From contig CAMYZO010000004.1 of the NCBI GenBank assembly GCA_947303855.1, forward strand, positions 1 through 64,000: DNA of 64,000 bases, given 5' to 3'. This stretch comes from an uncultured Prevotellaceae bacterium. GTDB taxonomy: Bacteria; Bacteroidota; Bacteroidia; Bacteroidales; Bacteroidaceae. The position numbers and the translations under genes are program-made. Positions 49,064-59,400 of this stretch are shown one piece after another. The notes under the pieces are model-generated. The model did not search any database and was not told where the DNA came from. It saw nothing but the letters and a program-made list of their open reading frames with translations. Each line of letters starts with the position of its first letter. The first letter of the stretch is position 1.

Positions 49064-52000
49064 TCACTTCAAGAACGTTTTCTTTCCGTCAACAATATAG
49101 ACGCCCTTACCGGTGCGCGTCTTCTTTTGCTGTCCGCCAAGGGTATAGACACAAGAAGCAGGCGCTGCCACAGAAAGGCCAGAAACAGCCGTGACACCGT
49201 CGAAATACAGAGTCAGTTCGCGTGCGCCATTAGGAACCGCGCTGACAGGCAGATAGGCCTTGCCGGCGGGCATGGTGCCGGCCTCGTTGGGATGCAACTT
49301 GCCGCCCACAAGGATATACGCCTCGTTGGCCGCCAGTACCTTGCTGGCTGTGGCCGACCCTTCCAGCAGGTTGTTGCCGGGTAAAGCCGCCGGGGCATTG
49401 GTAGTGCCGACGGAATATGTATGGCTGGCCTCACCCTTCAGGATAAGGGGTGTGGCAGCCGGTGCCGACTGTACCTCGGTGAGCCTCACCACGTCTCCTC
49501 CCACCTCCGTTGCGATGTAGGCTTTCAGACCGTTGGCGGTGCTGAAGTCGAGTGCTGCAGCACATACCAGTGTTGTGTAGCCGCTTGCAGCCGTTGTCAC
49601 GTCAACCGTTTCTGTCTGGCTGCCGTAGACCAGTTCGATATAGTAGACGTATGCCTTGTCTGCCTTGGTGATGGTGTACTGCTTACCACCCGTCACTGCC
49701 GACTCCACCACGTTGTTGGCATCACCCGTCAGTTTGGTACCGTTCAGTTTCAAGTTATTATTAGCAGAACCGCTAAGGGCAATCCTCACAATACCGTCGT
49801 GTGACGGTATGAAGGTGACAGAAGTCTTCGACTCCATCTTCAGAGTGAATGAGCATTGGTAGGTCTCACCGTTGCGAGTGTATGTCGTACTGCCATACTG
49901 ATCGGAAGTGTTGCCGCTCACGGTGAAGAAGGCATTATAGGTCTTGCTGCCCTCCGGGAAATAGAGGAACTCACCGGTGGTCTGCGGCAGTGTGGCGGGG
50001 TCGATGCCCTTAACGATGCTGATAGTATAGGTACGCGTGTCTGTCTGGTTCTCGGCCAGTATTCTGAATGTGGCCGTTGCTGTCTGTCCTGCGGCGGGTG
50101 CTGCTATCGTGTAGTTCCCGTCGCTGCCCGCAGCGCCTGTTGTACTGGCAACCGTAGCACCCTCAGCAGGTGTCACCGCCACGTTGTAGCCATTAGCGTC
50201 GGCAGCGTCGAAGTCCACATGGAGCGTATAGGCATTGCCCGACATGGCTATCTCCTCGCCACTGAGTGCGAATTCTGCAGAAGCATCGCTGTTCCGTACC
50301 GGTTCGTCGTCAGCAGGGTCTTTATCGTCTGAGCCATTGCCGGGCTTGGCCACCTTGACACCCTGAACGTCACGGTTTCCGTCGTTAGTGTTAGTGATAC
50401 GGGCATACTTGACACCTGTCGTACCTTTGATGGCACACGTAGGGTGTTCCGCTGACTTGCCAGTTACGGGGTCCTCAGCTTTCCAGTTACTTCCATCCTC
50501 TGATGACTCCAGCTTCCAATTCTGAGTACCTGTGGAAGACACATAGAAACTTACTACGTTGATGCCATCGGCACAATAAACCGTGAACGACTGATTCTTA
50601 GACAGCCGGACTGAACCAATATAATCTGAACACTTCGTGCCGTCACTCTTGGCTACCACCTGTGCGGGCGTGTAGCTGCCATCAGTCACGAACGTCTGAT
50701 TAGCAATATACGCCTTGTAAGCAGCATCGTTATCAGCATTAAACCAGAAATAGTCGCTTGACGAGCCAATAACGTACTCCCCGGCAGTGCCCGCCTGGCC
50801 ACCGCCGCTACCGCCTCCCCATGACGGCTCATAGTTATCGTTATCGTCGTCACTGATACCCTGACCGTCGCCGCCGCTGACAGGCTGCGAGTTGCCGCCA
50901 TTGCTGACGCCACCGCCGCCGACGAAGCCGACGAGCGTTGACCGGTAGTCCTTCAGGGCCTGCTTCAGTGCGCTGATGACGCCATAGTTCGTGTCCTGCA
51001 CCTTGTTGTCAAAAGCCCAGTGGAAGTCACCATGCTGCATACGCCCCGCACCGTACTGACCTTTCACAATGTCTTTAACTTGAGCAGGATTGTCAATATT
51101 GTTTTCAATATAACTGGTACGTGCGGCCTGGTCGGCGGCCGTGTTATAGCCAGTGCCGCCTGCAAGGGCCGTGGCCGTCACGGCAGCGTCGCGGCTATTC
51201 ACCAGCACGGCGTCCCAGGCACCCGTAGCCTGCACCTCAGCACTCCAGTACTGCACCTTACGTGCATTGTCTATATTGTTGTTGTAGGCTTTGATGACGC
51301 CGCCGTTCTCTCCCGAGAAGGTGCCGTCGCCCTCAGCATCGGTTCCCTGCTTGGAGATGAGCATCGGGTATTTCGTGTTACGGAAGTAGTTGTTCTCTAC
51401 AAACGCCGAACCGCCCATGGTCACACCAACGCCGTATTTTGACACGCCGTCAAAGTAGTTGTTGTACACATGATAGAAGGCTGTGCGAATACGCGGATGG
51501 CGCGAGTCGCTGTGGTCAAACCAGTTATGATGGAAGGTCATCCAGCAGTCGGTCGTCTCGCTCTTCATGCCGCCCAGACTGGTCTTGCCACAGTCAACGA
51601 AATGGTTGTAAGAGACGGTGACGTGTGTCGACTTGCCCTTGATGTCCACCGTGCCGTCGCCCTTAGCCTGGTCGGCATCGCCGCCGGTATTGCCATAGAA
51701 GAAGTCCATGTTGTGAACCCAGATATTGCGGTTGTTGGTATCCAGCGACAGGCAGTCGTCCATGCAGAGCATGATGGCGAAGTTACGGAACTCCACGTTA
51801 CTGCAGTTACGGCACAGAATGCCAAAGCCCCAGATGGCAGCATCGTTGCCCACGCCCTCCAGGGTGATGGGCATGTTGGCAAAGGCACTCTTGCCCTTCA
51901 ACTGCAGTCCCTCTGCCGACGAGTCGAAGCGGTCCATATCGGCAGCCTTGATGGTACCGATGATGCGGATGGCCAACGGGGTGGTGTCGTAGCCTTTCTG

Positions 52001-52537
52001 ATAGAGGTAGACAATGTCTTGCAGCCCCTTGCCCGTGGTAACGCCTCCCTTATTGTTGGTAACCACGTCGTGGGTGATGGTCTTGGCATTGTCTGCCCAG
52101 ACGTAGATAACCTTCGCTCCGTCCTTCAGCGTACCGTCGTTCTTATAGGCGCCAATGCCGCCAGCCATGCCTACATGGGCAAAGCCTGAACGGTCGTGAG
52201 CCTTCACCACAACCGCATCGCTTTCGCTGGCCTCGCCGGTCATTTCCTGTCCGTCGCTGACGGGCACCACACGGAATCTGTAGGTGCCGGCCTTCAGTCC
52301 TATGGCGTCGGCCCTGTAATAGGTGCCGTATGAGCGCAGCAGCTCGTCGTCCAGTTGGGTCCAAGTCTCTTGCTGAGCCTCACTGACGTAGACGTTATAT
52401 TCAAGTCCGTCGCCGGGTGTCCATGTGACGCAGGCGCTCTCAAACCAGCCCTCTTGCCCGGTGATGTTAACAGCGGCGCGTGACGACACGAGGCCCAGCA
52501 GCGTCATCACGCATAATAGTAGATAGTTTTTCTTCAT
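49064..52537 (-). CDS. PL1-like pectate lyase with C-terminal beta-sandwich modules
   Basis: NITGQEGWFESA; VTVSYNHFVDCGKTSLGG...HHNWFDHSDSRHPRIRTAFYHVYNNYFDG; C-terminal VYTLGGQQKKTRTGKGVYIVDGKKTFLK. Confidence 0.85.
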   Translation of the reverse strand: MKKNYLLLCVMTLLGLVSSRAAVNITGQEGWFESACVTWTPGDGLEYNVYVSEAQQETWTQLDDELLRSYGTYYRADAIGLKAGTYRFRVVPVSDGQEMTGEASESDAVVVKAHDRSGFAHVGMAGGIGAYKNDGTLKDGAKVIYVWADNAKTITHDVVTNNKGGVTTGKGLQDIVYLYQKGYDTTPLAIRIIGTIKAADMDRFDSSAEGLQLKGKSAFANMPITLEGVGNDAAIWGFGILCRNCSNVEFRNFAIMLCMDDCLSLDTNNRNIWVHNMDFFYGNTGGDADQAKGDGTVDIKGKSTHVTVSYNHFVDCGKTSLGGMKSETTDCWMTFHHNWFDHSDSRHPRIRTAFYHVYNNYFDGVSKYGVGVTMGGSAFVENNYFRNTKYPMLISKQGTDAEGDGTFSGENGGVIKAYNNNIDNARKVQYWSAEVQATGAWDAVLVNSRDAAVTATALAGGTGYNTAADQAARTSYIENNIDNPAQVKDIVKGQYGAGRMQHGDFHWAFDNKVQDTNYGVISALKQALKDYRSTLVGFVGGGGVSNGGNSQPVSGGDGQGISDDDNDNYEPSWGGGSGGGQAGTAGEYVIGSSSDYFWFNADNDAAYKAYIANQTFVTDGSYTPAQVVAKSDGTKCSDYIGSVRLSKNQSFTVYCADGINVVSFYVSSTGTQNWKLESSEDGSNWKAEDPVTGKSAEHPTCAIKGTTGVKYARITNTNDGNRDVQGVKVAKPGNGSDDKDPADDEPVRNSDASAEFALSGEEIAMSGNAYTLHVDFDAADANGYNVAVTPAEGATVASTTGAAGSDGNYTIAAPAAGQTATATFRILAENQTDTRTYTISIVKGIDPATLPQTTGEFLYFPEGSKTYNAFFTVSGNTSDQYGSTTYTRNGETYQCSFTLKMESKTSVTFIPSHDGIVRIALSGSANNNLKLNGTKLTGDANNVVESAVTGGKQYTITKADKAYVYYIELVYGSQTETVDVTTAASGYTTLVCAAALDFSTANGLKAYIATEVGGDVVRLTEVQSAPAATPLILKGEASHTYSVGTTNAPAALPGNNLLEGSATASKVLAANEAYILVGGKLHPNEAGTMPAGKAYLPVSAVPNGARELTLYFDGVTAVSGLSVAAPASCVYTLGGQQKKTRTGKGVYIVDGKKTFLK

Positions 52538-52566
52538 CGTAGTAATAGTTTTGTCCCTCTTGGTTA

Positions 52567-54777
52567 TTATTTTGCCAGCAACTCACTGTCGAAGAAGTTC
52601 AGGCACTGGCGGAACAGGTGGTTGCGGGTGTTACCACCGAAGATGCTGTGGTTGCGGTTGGTGTAGACCAGCTGCCGGAAGTCCTTGTCGGCCTGTACGA
52701 GTGCCTCCACGTATTCGGCCGTGTTCTGGTAGTGTACGTTGTCGTCGGCCAGTCCGTGACAGATGAGCAGGGCGCCGCTGAGCTGCGAAGCCCGTGCTAT
52801 GGGGTTCACCTGGTCGTAGCCTGCCTGGTTCTCCTTCGGTGTGCGCATGTAGCGCTCGGTGTAGACGGTGTCGTAGTAGCGCCAGCAGGTAGGCGGTGCT
52901 ATGGCTATGCCGCAGCGGAAGACGGGGCGTCCCTCCGACATGGCCATCAGCGTGTTCCAGCCGCCGTACGACCAGCCCCAGATGCCTATGCGTTCCTTGT
53001 CGGCCCACGTCTGTCGTCCCAGCCAGAGTGCTGCCTCTACCTGATCGCGGGCTTCCAGCTCGCCCAGTCTGAGGTAGGTACACTTCTCGAAGTCGGCACC
53101 GCGTCCGCCCGTTCCCCGTCCGTCAACGCAGCAGACGACATAGCCGCGCTGTGCCATCAGCTGTTCCAGCACGGCACCGCTGCCACACATGCCCACGCCC
53201 CAGCGGTTGAGCACCTGCTGCGAGCCTGGTCCGCCATACTGGTACATCACGACGGGGTATTTTCTGTTGGGGTCGAAGTCACGGGGCTTCACCAGCCAGC
53301 CGTTCAGGGTGACGTTCTCCGAGGTTGTCAGCTGGAACAGTTCCACGCTGCCCAGGCTGAACTGCACGAGTTTCTGCTGCAGCGCCTTGTTGTCGACAAG
53401 TGTGGCCAGCAGCCGTCCGCGGTTGTCGTTCAGCGTGGTCACGGGCGGCGTTTTCACGTCGCTCCAGGTGTTGACAAAGTACTTGTAGCCGCGACTGAAG
53501 ATAGCGCTGTTGACGCCGCCCTTCTGTGTCAGCTGCTCGGTCTTGCCGTTGGCATGGGCCACGAACACCTGCTGTTCGGTAGGCGTGGTGGTATAGGCGG
53601 CATAGTAGATGTCGCCCGTAGGCTCGTCGTAGCCATAGACATCGGTGACGACGGTCTGTCCGCTGCCCACCTGCCGTTTCTGCTGTCCGTTCAGGGCGTA
53701 GAGGTACAGGTGGTTGTAGCCGTCGCGCTCGCTGGGCAGCAGTATGTGCTGACTGGTGATGCGCAATGCGCCGAGCACCTCTTCCTTGATATACTTGTCG
53801 GCCTTGTCCTCTACCACCAGCTGACATACGGTCGACAGCGGGTTGGCCATATAGATGCACAGGTGGTCCTGATGGCGGTTCATCGTGACGACGGCCACCT
53901 TCGTAGCGTCCTCCGTAGGCAGCAGGCGGGGAATGTAGCCGTCGGCCTCCAGCGGCAGGTCCATGGTGCGCGTCTGGTGGCTCTTGATGTCGTAGCTCAT
54001 CACCTTCACCTGCGAGTTCTTGCCGCCGGGAACGGGGTATTTGTAGGTATAGGCACCGGGATAGGCGGCAAACTCCGTGCGTTCGGGCTGCAGGCCCTTG
54101 AAGAGCTGCATGGTGTACTGCTCTACGTCGCGCTCGTCGTAGCGTATCCACACCACCTGCTTGGAGTCGGCCGTGAACACCAGCGACGCATTGGTAGAGA
54201 ACTCCTCCTCATACACCCAGTCGGGCACGCCGTTGATGACCTCGCCGCGCTTGCCGTCGGTGGTCACCTGACTCTCGGCATTGTCGTAGAGCAGCTTCAC
54301 TAAGTGGATGTTCCCGTCGCGCACGAAGGCGATGACATTGCCGTCGGGCGAGAAGACGGGAGCCTGCTGCGGCCCGCCGTCTGAGAGGGGCTCCAGCTTG
54401 TTGTTCTGCAGGCTGTATATATAATAGGTGGCGGTGAACGAGCGGCGGTAGATGCGCTTGGTCTGCGTCTGTATGAGCAGCCGCTTGCCGTCGGGACTCA
54501 CCACATAGCCGTCCACACGCCCCACCTTCGGGCCGCGGGCAGTGGCGGCATCAAAGAGCACGGCTGTCTGCTTGCCCGTACGGAAGGAGTAGGCCACAAT
54601 GCGCTGGCCGTCATCGCTGATCTGGGCGTAGGTCTCACCGTCGGCCAGTGCCGTCACCTCGTTCAGACTCTCGGCACGGAACTCCCCGGCCGTAATATCC
54701 TTTAAACTCAATTCCCCTACGGCATGAGCCAGCAGGGGAACGATGAGTGTCATACAAAAAAGGGCTATTCTATTCAT
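52567..54777 (-). CDS. Dipeptidyl peptidase IV-like S9 prolyl oligopeptidase
   Basis: VDGRGTGGRGADFEK; nucleophile GIWGWSYGGWNTLM; LADDNVHYQN; NRNHSIFGG. Confidence 0.93.
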   Translation of the reverse strand: MNRIALFCMTLIVPLLAHAVGELSLKDITAGEFRAESLNEVTALADGETYAQISDDGQRIVAYSFRTGKQTAVLFDAATARGPKVGRVDGYVVSPDGKRLLIQTQTKRIYRRSFTATYYIYSLQNNKLEPLSDGGPQQAPVFSPDGNVIAFVRDGNIHLVKLLYDNAESQVTTDGKRGEVINGVPDWVYEEEFSTNASLVFTADSKQVVWIRYDERDVEQYTMQLFKGLQPERTEFAAYPGAYTYKYPVPGGKNSQVKVMSYDIKSHQTRTMDLPLEADGYIPRLLPTEDATKVAVVTMNRHQDHLCIYMANPLSTVCQLVVEDKADKYIKEEVLGALRITSQHILLPSERDGYNHLYLYALNGQQKRQVGSGQTVVTDVYGYDEPTGDIYYAAYTTTPTEQQVFVAHANGKTEQLTQKGGVNSAIFSRGYKYFVNTWSDVKTPPVTTLNDNRGRLLATLVDNKALQQKLVQFSLGSVELFQLTTSENVTLNGWLVKPRDFDPNRKYPVVMYQYGGPGSQQVLNRWGVGMCGSGAVLEQLMAQRGYVVCCVDGRGTGGRGADFEKCTYLRLGELEARDQVEAALWLGRQTWADKERIGIWGWSYGGWNTLMAMSEGRPVFRCGIAIAPPTCWRYYDTVYTERYMRTPKENQAGYDQVNPIARASQLSGALLICHGLADDNVHYQNTAEYVEALVQADKDFRQLVYTNRNHSIFGGNTRNHLFRQCLNFFDSELLAK

Positions 54778-54793
54778 ATAGTCTCATATTGTT

Positions 54794-55132
54794 TTATCTG
54801 ATTCTGTCGGCCGACCTCACCAGTTTCTCGTCGTCGAGAATGCCCTTCCGGGCCAGGAAGATGAGGATGGCGTTCACCATAGGCAGCGCCTCGACGGTGC
54901 CCACGCCTTGCTCAAGCACGGCCACGCCGATGTACCAGGCAAAGACCACGAACAGGCCTGCCAGACAGAGGCGGGCCTGCAGCGGACGGCGGTGATACTG
55001 GAAGATGGTGTAGGCCGACAAGGCTGCCAGGGCTGCCAGCAGCACGTCTATCCACTGGAGGCGCAGCACGCAGCACACCAGCGACAAGATGGCAGCCAGC
55101 AACAGGAACACGGTCTGTTTACGTTGTATCAT
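54794..55132 (-). CDS. DUF4293-like membrane protein
   Basis: MIQRKQTVFLLLAAIL start and multiple TM segments; downstream of rpoZ as is usual in Bacteroidetes. Confidence 0.75.
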   Translation of the reverse strand: MIQRKQTVFLLLAAILSLVCCVLRLQWIDVLLAALAALSAYTIFQYHRRPLQARLCLAGLFVVFAWYIGVAVLEQGVGTVEALPMVNAILIFLARKGILDDEKLVRSADRIR

Positions 55133-55148
55133 ACAGTTCGTAAGGTGC

Positions 55149-55499
55149 TTACAGTTCCGACAGTTCCACCTCTTTCTGCTGCTCCTTCTGCGGGTCGCGC
55201 CAGTACACCTGGTTCTCCACAAACTCCTGGGTGGCCAGCAGCGTGGGCTTGGGCAGTTTTTCGTAGTAGCGTGAAATCTCTATCTGCTCGCGGTTCTCAA
55301 ACACCTCTTCCAGCGAGTCGTTATAACTGGCAAACTCGGCCAGTTTCTTGCTGAGGTCTTCCTTAATCTGTACGGAGATCTGATTGGCGCGCTTGGCGAT
55401 AATTGCCACACTCTCGTAGATGTTCCCTGTCTCGTCGCAGAGGTCCATCACGTTACGGGTCACGGTATTTACCGGAGCCTTTGACTTCTTGTAATCCAT
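55149..55499 (-). CDS. rpoZ: RNA polymerase omega subunit (Bacteroidetes type)
   Basis: MDYKKSKAPVNTVTRNVMDLCDETGNIYESVAIIAKRANQI. Confidence 0.88.
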   Translation of the reverse strand: MDYKKSKAPVNTVTRNVMDLCDETGNIYESVAIIAKRANQISVQIKEDLSKKLAEFASYNDSLEEVFENREQIEISRYYEKLPKPTLLATQEFVENQVYWRDPQKEQQKEVELSEL

Positions 55500-55510
55500 A
55501 AATCTATGCT

Positions 55511-56338
55511 TTAATCTTTTGTTACTTTCTTACATTTCACGATGTAGCGCTGGGCCAGCTCCGTCTCCTTGGAGTCAGGAAACTCGTTGATGAAGCCGTA
55601 GCACTCGTCCTCGGCATCGCGGTAGCGCTCCAGCCGCTTCTCGTCGCTGCTGTTCTCGGCCAGCTGGAACTTGCTCTTCATGATCAGCAGCGAGAAGTCC
55701 TCGCGCAGCTTCGTAAACGGATAGGTCTTCAGCGCATTCTCGGCGGTGATGATGCAGGCCGAGTAGTTGCTCTCGTTGTTGGAATTGATATTGCCAAAGT
55801 AGCCGCCAAGGTTATAGTAGAGCTTGGCCGACAGGTACTCTTTCATGATGAGCTTGTCCTGCAGTTCAAAGAGCCGGCTCTGGGCTTCCTGGCGCATGGG
55901 CGAGTCGGGATAGAGGTCAAGAAACGCCTGGTAGGCATTGATGGCACCTATCGTGGGGCTCTGGTCCAGACGCGGCTCGGGCGAGCTTTCGAAGAGCGAC
56001 TGTCCCACATAGAACGAGGCCTTCTCAGCGTAGACGCCCTTGGGGAATGATGAGCCGTATTTCTTGAACGTCTGTGCTGCACTCTCGTAGTCGCCCGTCA
56101 TATACTGGGCCATACCCAGCATGTAGAGACTCTCCTGGGCATTGTCGCCACCCTTCATCACGGCCACCAGGTCTAACAGCAGGGTGACGGCACGCTGGTA
56201 CTTGCCCTCGGCAAAGCATTGCTTGGCATACTCATACCTGAAATCGCTGTCAGGCGACTTCAGCACTCGGTTATATTCGCCCGCACAACTGCAGAACAGA
56301 AGCACCGCGCAGGCTATAAAAAACATTGGTTTCTTCAT
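55511..56338 (-). CDS. bamD: Outer membrane assembly lipoprotein BamD
   Basis: Lipobox LLFCSCAGEYNRVLKSPDSDFRYEYAKQCFAEGKYQRAVTLL; TPR; start set at MKKPMFF. Confidence 0.92.
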   Translation of the reverse strand: MKKPMFFIACAVLLFCSCAGEYNRVLKSPDSDFRYEYAKQCFAEGKYQRAVTLLLDLVAVMKGGDNAQESLYMLGMAQYMTGDYESAAQTFKKYGSSFPKGVYAEKASFYVGQSLFESSPEPRLDQSPTIGAINAYQAFLDLYPDSPMRQEAQSRLFELQDKLIMKEYLSAKLYYNLGGYFGNINSNNESNYSACIITAENALKTYPFTKLREDFSLLIMKSKFQLAENSSDEKRLERYRDAEDECYGFINEFPDSKETELAQRYIVKCKKVTKD

Positions 56339-56457
56339 TTCGAGGTGCAAAGATACGCAATTTTTAGGATGCAGTACGCGTAGGGCGCGCTTTTTTTTAA
56401 AAAATTAATAATAAACTGCCGTTTAGCGGCAAAAATTACGTATCTTTGCAGCTCGTT

Positions 56458-58488
56458 ATGAATCATTTCAGACTTTCATCACAGTATCAGCCCACCGGTG
56501 ACCAGCCTGAGGCCATCCGCCAGCTGACGGAAGGACTGCAGCGCGGCGACCGCGCCCAGGTGCTGCTGGGCGTCACCGGCTCGGGCAAGACGTTCACCGT
56601 TGCCAACGTCATTGCCAACAGCGGCAAGCCGACGCTCATCCTGAGTCACAACAAGACGCTGGCCGCACAGCTGTACGAGGAGATGAGGGGCTTCTTCCCC
56701 GACAATGCCGTGGAGTACTACGTCAGCTACTACGACTACTACCAGCCCGAGGCTTACCTGCCCTCCAGCGACACCTATATCGAGAAAGACCTGGCCATCA
56801 ACGAGGAGATTGACCGCCTGCGCCTCTCAGCGGTGTCGAGCCTGCTCTCCGGCCGTCAGGATGTCATCGTCGTCTCCAGCGTCAGCTGTATCTACGGCAT
56901 GGGCAGCCCCGTGGCCCTTCAGGAGAACGTCATCGAGCTGCACCGCGGACAGATCCTGGACCGTAACGCCCTGCTCCGCCGTCTGGTGTCGGCCCTCTAT
57001 ACCCGTAACGACATGGACCTGCAGCGCGGCAACTTCCGCGTCAAGGGCGACACCGTCGACATTGCCATAGCCTATAGCGAGGTGGTGCTGCGCGTCACCT
57101 TCTGGGACGACGAGATTGACCAGTTGGAGGAACTGGATGCCGTCACGCTTCAGCGGATGGCTACCTTCGACGAATACAAGCTCTACCCTGCCAACCTCTT
57201 CACCACCAGTCAGGAACAGACCAACATCGCCATCCGCCAGATTCAGGACGACCTGGTGAAGCAGGTGGAATACTTTAACGATATTGGCGACCCCATTAAG
57301 GCTCAGCGTATTAAGGAGCGTGTGGAATACGACATGGAGATGATAAAAGAACTGGGCCACTGCTCGGGCATCGAGAACTACTCACGCTACTTCGACGGGC
57401 GGCAGGCGGGCGAGCGCCCCTACTGTCTGCTCGACTTCTTCCCCGACGATTTCCTGCTGGTGATCGACGAGAGCCACGTCTCGGTGCCGCAGATCAGTGC
57501 CATGTACGGCGGCGACCGCTCACGCAAGAAGAACCTCGTGGAGTACGGCTTCCGCCTGCCTGCCGCCTTCGACAACCGTCCCCTGACGTTCGACGAGTTC
57601 CAGGAGATGACTCACCAGGTCATCTACGTCAGCGCCACCCCCGCCGACTACGAGCTGGCTGAGGCCGAAGGGGTGGTCGTGGAACAGGTCATACGCCCCA
57701 CAGGACTCTTGGACCCGGAGATTGAGGTACGCCCCACCGAGAACCAGATTGACGACCTGATGGAGGAGATACAGCAGCGCGCCGAGCGCAAGGAGCGCGT
57801 GCTGGTGACGACGCTCACCAAGCGCATGGCTGAGGAACTGACGGAGTATCTCATGGACCACCAGGTGCAGACGGCCTACATCCACAGCGACGTGGCCACC
57901 CTGGACCGTGTGAAGATTCTGGAAGACCTGCGCAGCGGCGTCTACGACGTGCTGGTGGGTGTCAACCTGCTGCGCGAGGGCCTCGACCTGCCTGAGGTGT
58001 CGCTGGTGGCCATCCTCGATGCCGACAAGGAGGGGTTCCTGCGCTCCCACCGCTCGCTGACGCAGACTGCCGGGCGCGCCGCCCGCAACGTCAACGGCAA
58101 GGTCATCATGTATGCCGACACCATCACGCAGTCCATGCAGCTCACCATCGACGAGACCAGCCGCCGGCGTGCCAAGCAGCTGCACTACAACGAGGAGCAC
58201 GGCATAACGCCCACACAGATTGTCAGGACACTCAAGCAGACGGCCCTGCACCGCGACGACCGCCCGGACATCAAGGAACTGAAACGTACGACGCTGAGTC
58301 CGGATGCCGCTGTTACGGGTATGGCCGCCGACCCCATCGTGGAGCGCATGACGCGCCAGCAGCTGCAGAAGAGCATCGAGAACACGACGAAGCTCATGAA
58401 GGAGGCTGCCCGCCAGCTGGACTTCCTCCAGGCTGCCCAGTACCGCGACGAAATCCTGCGCCTGCAACAGGAACTGGAACTGAAGTAA
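56458..58488 (+). CDS. uvrB: Excinuclease ABC subunit UvrB
   Basis: QYQPTGDQPEAIRQLTEGL, LLGVTGSGKTFT, VEYYVSYYDYYQPEAYLPSSDTYIEKD, UVR domain near C-terminus. Confidence 0.98.
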   Translation: MNHFRLSSQYQPTGDQPEAIRQLTEGLQRGDRAQVLLGVTGSGKTFTVANVIANSGKPTLILSHNKTLAAQLYEEMRGFFPDNAVEYYVSYYDYYQPEAYLPSSDTYIEKDLAINEEIDRLRLSAVSSLLSGRQDVIVVSSVSCIYGMGSPVALQENVIELHRGQILDRNALLRRLVSALYTRNDMDLQRGNFRVKGDTVDIAIAYSEVVLRVTFWDDEIDQLEELDAVTLQRMATFDEYKLYPANLFTTSQEQTNIAIRQIQDDLVKQVEYFNDIGDPIKAQRIKERVEYDMEMIKELGHCSGIENYSRYFDGRQAGERPYCLLDFFPDDFLLVIDESHVSVPQISAMYGGDRSRKKNLVEYGFRLPAAFDNRPLTFDEFQEMTHQVIYVSATPADYELAEAEGVVVEQVIRPTGLLDPEIEVRPTENQIDDLMEEIQQRAERKERVLVTTLTKRMAEELTEYLMDHQVQTAYIHSDVATLDRVKILEDLRSGVYDVLVGVNLLREGLDLPEVSLVAILDADKEGFLRSHRSLTQTAGRAARNVNGKVIMYADTITQSMQLTIDETSRRRAKQLHYNEEHGITPTQIVRTLKQTALHRDDRPDIKELKRTTLSPDAAVTGMAADPIVERMTRQQLQKSIENTTKLMKEAARQLDFLQAAQYRDEILRLQQELELK

Positions 58489-58593
58489 AATTAAAAAAAC
58501 AAAAAATTAGGCGATTAAAGGTTAAGCCGTGCTCGGTTACAGATTATTATTTGTAATTTTGCCCGGTTAAAACAACAAAACATACACGCGAAC

Positions 58594-59196
58594 ATGAAAA
58601 AAATGCTTTTTGCCATACTCCTGTGCCTGCCTGTGGCCATGACCGCACAGAACACATGGGAAATGCCCGAAGAGGCAGAGACAACCGTCAATCCCGACCA
58701 GAAATACCTGGCGGGAGCAGTACCCGAGGTAGACGGCAAGGTGCTGTTCCACACCGTCGTCGACGCCCCGGGCAAGAGCGCCCAGCAGGTCTATGCCATC
58801 GTCAAGGGCTACCTGCAGAAGATGACCCGCGAGAAGAACCAGTTCGAGCAGAGCCGCATCATCCTCGACGACAGTCTGAACTACGAGGTGGCCGGCACCT
58901 ACCAGGAGTGGCTCGTCTTCAAGTCTACGGCACTGGTGCTCGACCGCACACGCCTGTTCTACAACCTCATCGTGAAATGCGACGACGGCAAGGCCGACAT
59001 CACCATGACCCGCATACACTACCTCTACGAGGAGGAGCGCAACCCGCAGACCCTGCGCGCCGAGGAATGGATTACCGACAAGGAGGGTCTGAACAAGAAA
59101 CAGACCAAGCTGTCGCGCGTCTCGGGCAAGTTCCGCCGCAAGACCATCGACCGCAAGGACTTCCTGTTCAATAAGTTTGCCGACCTGCTGAAATGA
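58594..59196 (+). CDS. DUF4468 domain protein
   Basis: Signal peptide; YLAGAVPEVDGKVLFHTVVDAPGKSAQQVYAIVKGYLQKM. Confidence 0.8.
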   Translation: MKKMLFAILLCLPVAMTAQNTWEMPEEAETTVNPDQKYLAGAVPEVDGKVLFHTVVDAPGKSAQQVYAIVKGYLQKMTREKNQFEQSRIILDDSLNYEVAGTYQEWLVFKSTALVLDRTRLFYNLIVKCDDGKADITMTRIHYLYEEERNPQTLRAEEWITDKEGLNKKQTKLSRVSGKFRRKTIDRKDFLFNKFADLLK

Positions 59197-59399
59197 ACAG
59201 ACACCACCACCTGCAGCCCTTTGAGGACACGGGACGGCTACGCTGGCTGCGCCAGTGGCTGAACCTCATCTTCATCATCGGTGCCATCGTTGGCATGATA
59301 TGGTATGTGAAGGCCGACCACAACACGGCCATCTATATCATGATAGGCGCCGTCGTTTTCAAGTTTATCGAGTTGACACTAAGAATAGCAAAGCTTTAG
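59193..59399 (+). CDS. Small membrane protein
   Basis: 68 aa with two hydrophobic segments; ATGA overlap with upstream gene. Confidence 0.65.
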   Translation: MNRHHHLQPFEDTGRLRWLRQWLNLIFIIGAIVGMIWYVKADHNTAIYIMIGAVVFKFIELTLRIAKL

Positions 59400-59400
59400 A

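Noticed and set aside
52618-54303. 561-aa plus-strand ORF opposite DPP-IV
   Set aside because: Shadow ORF; sense strand has intact catalytic motifs.
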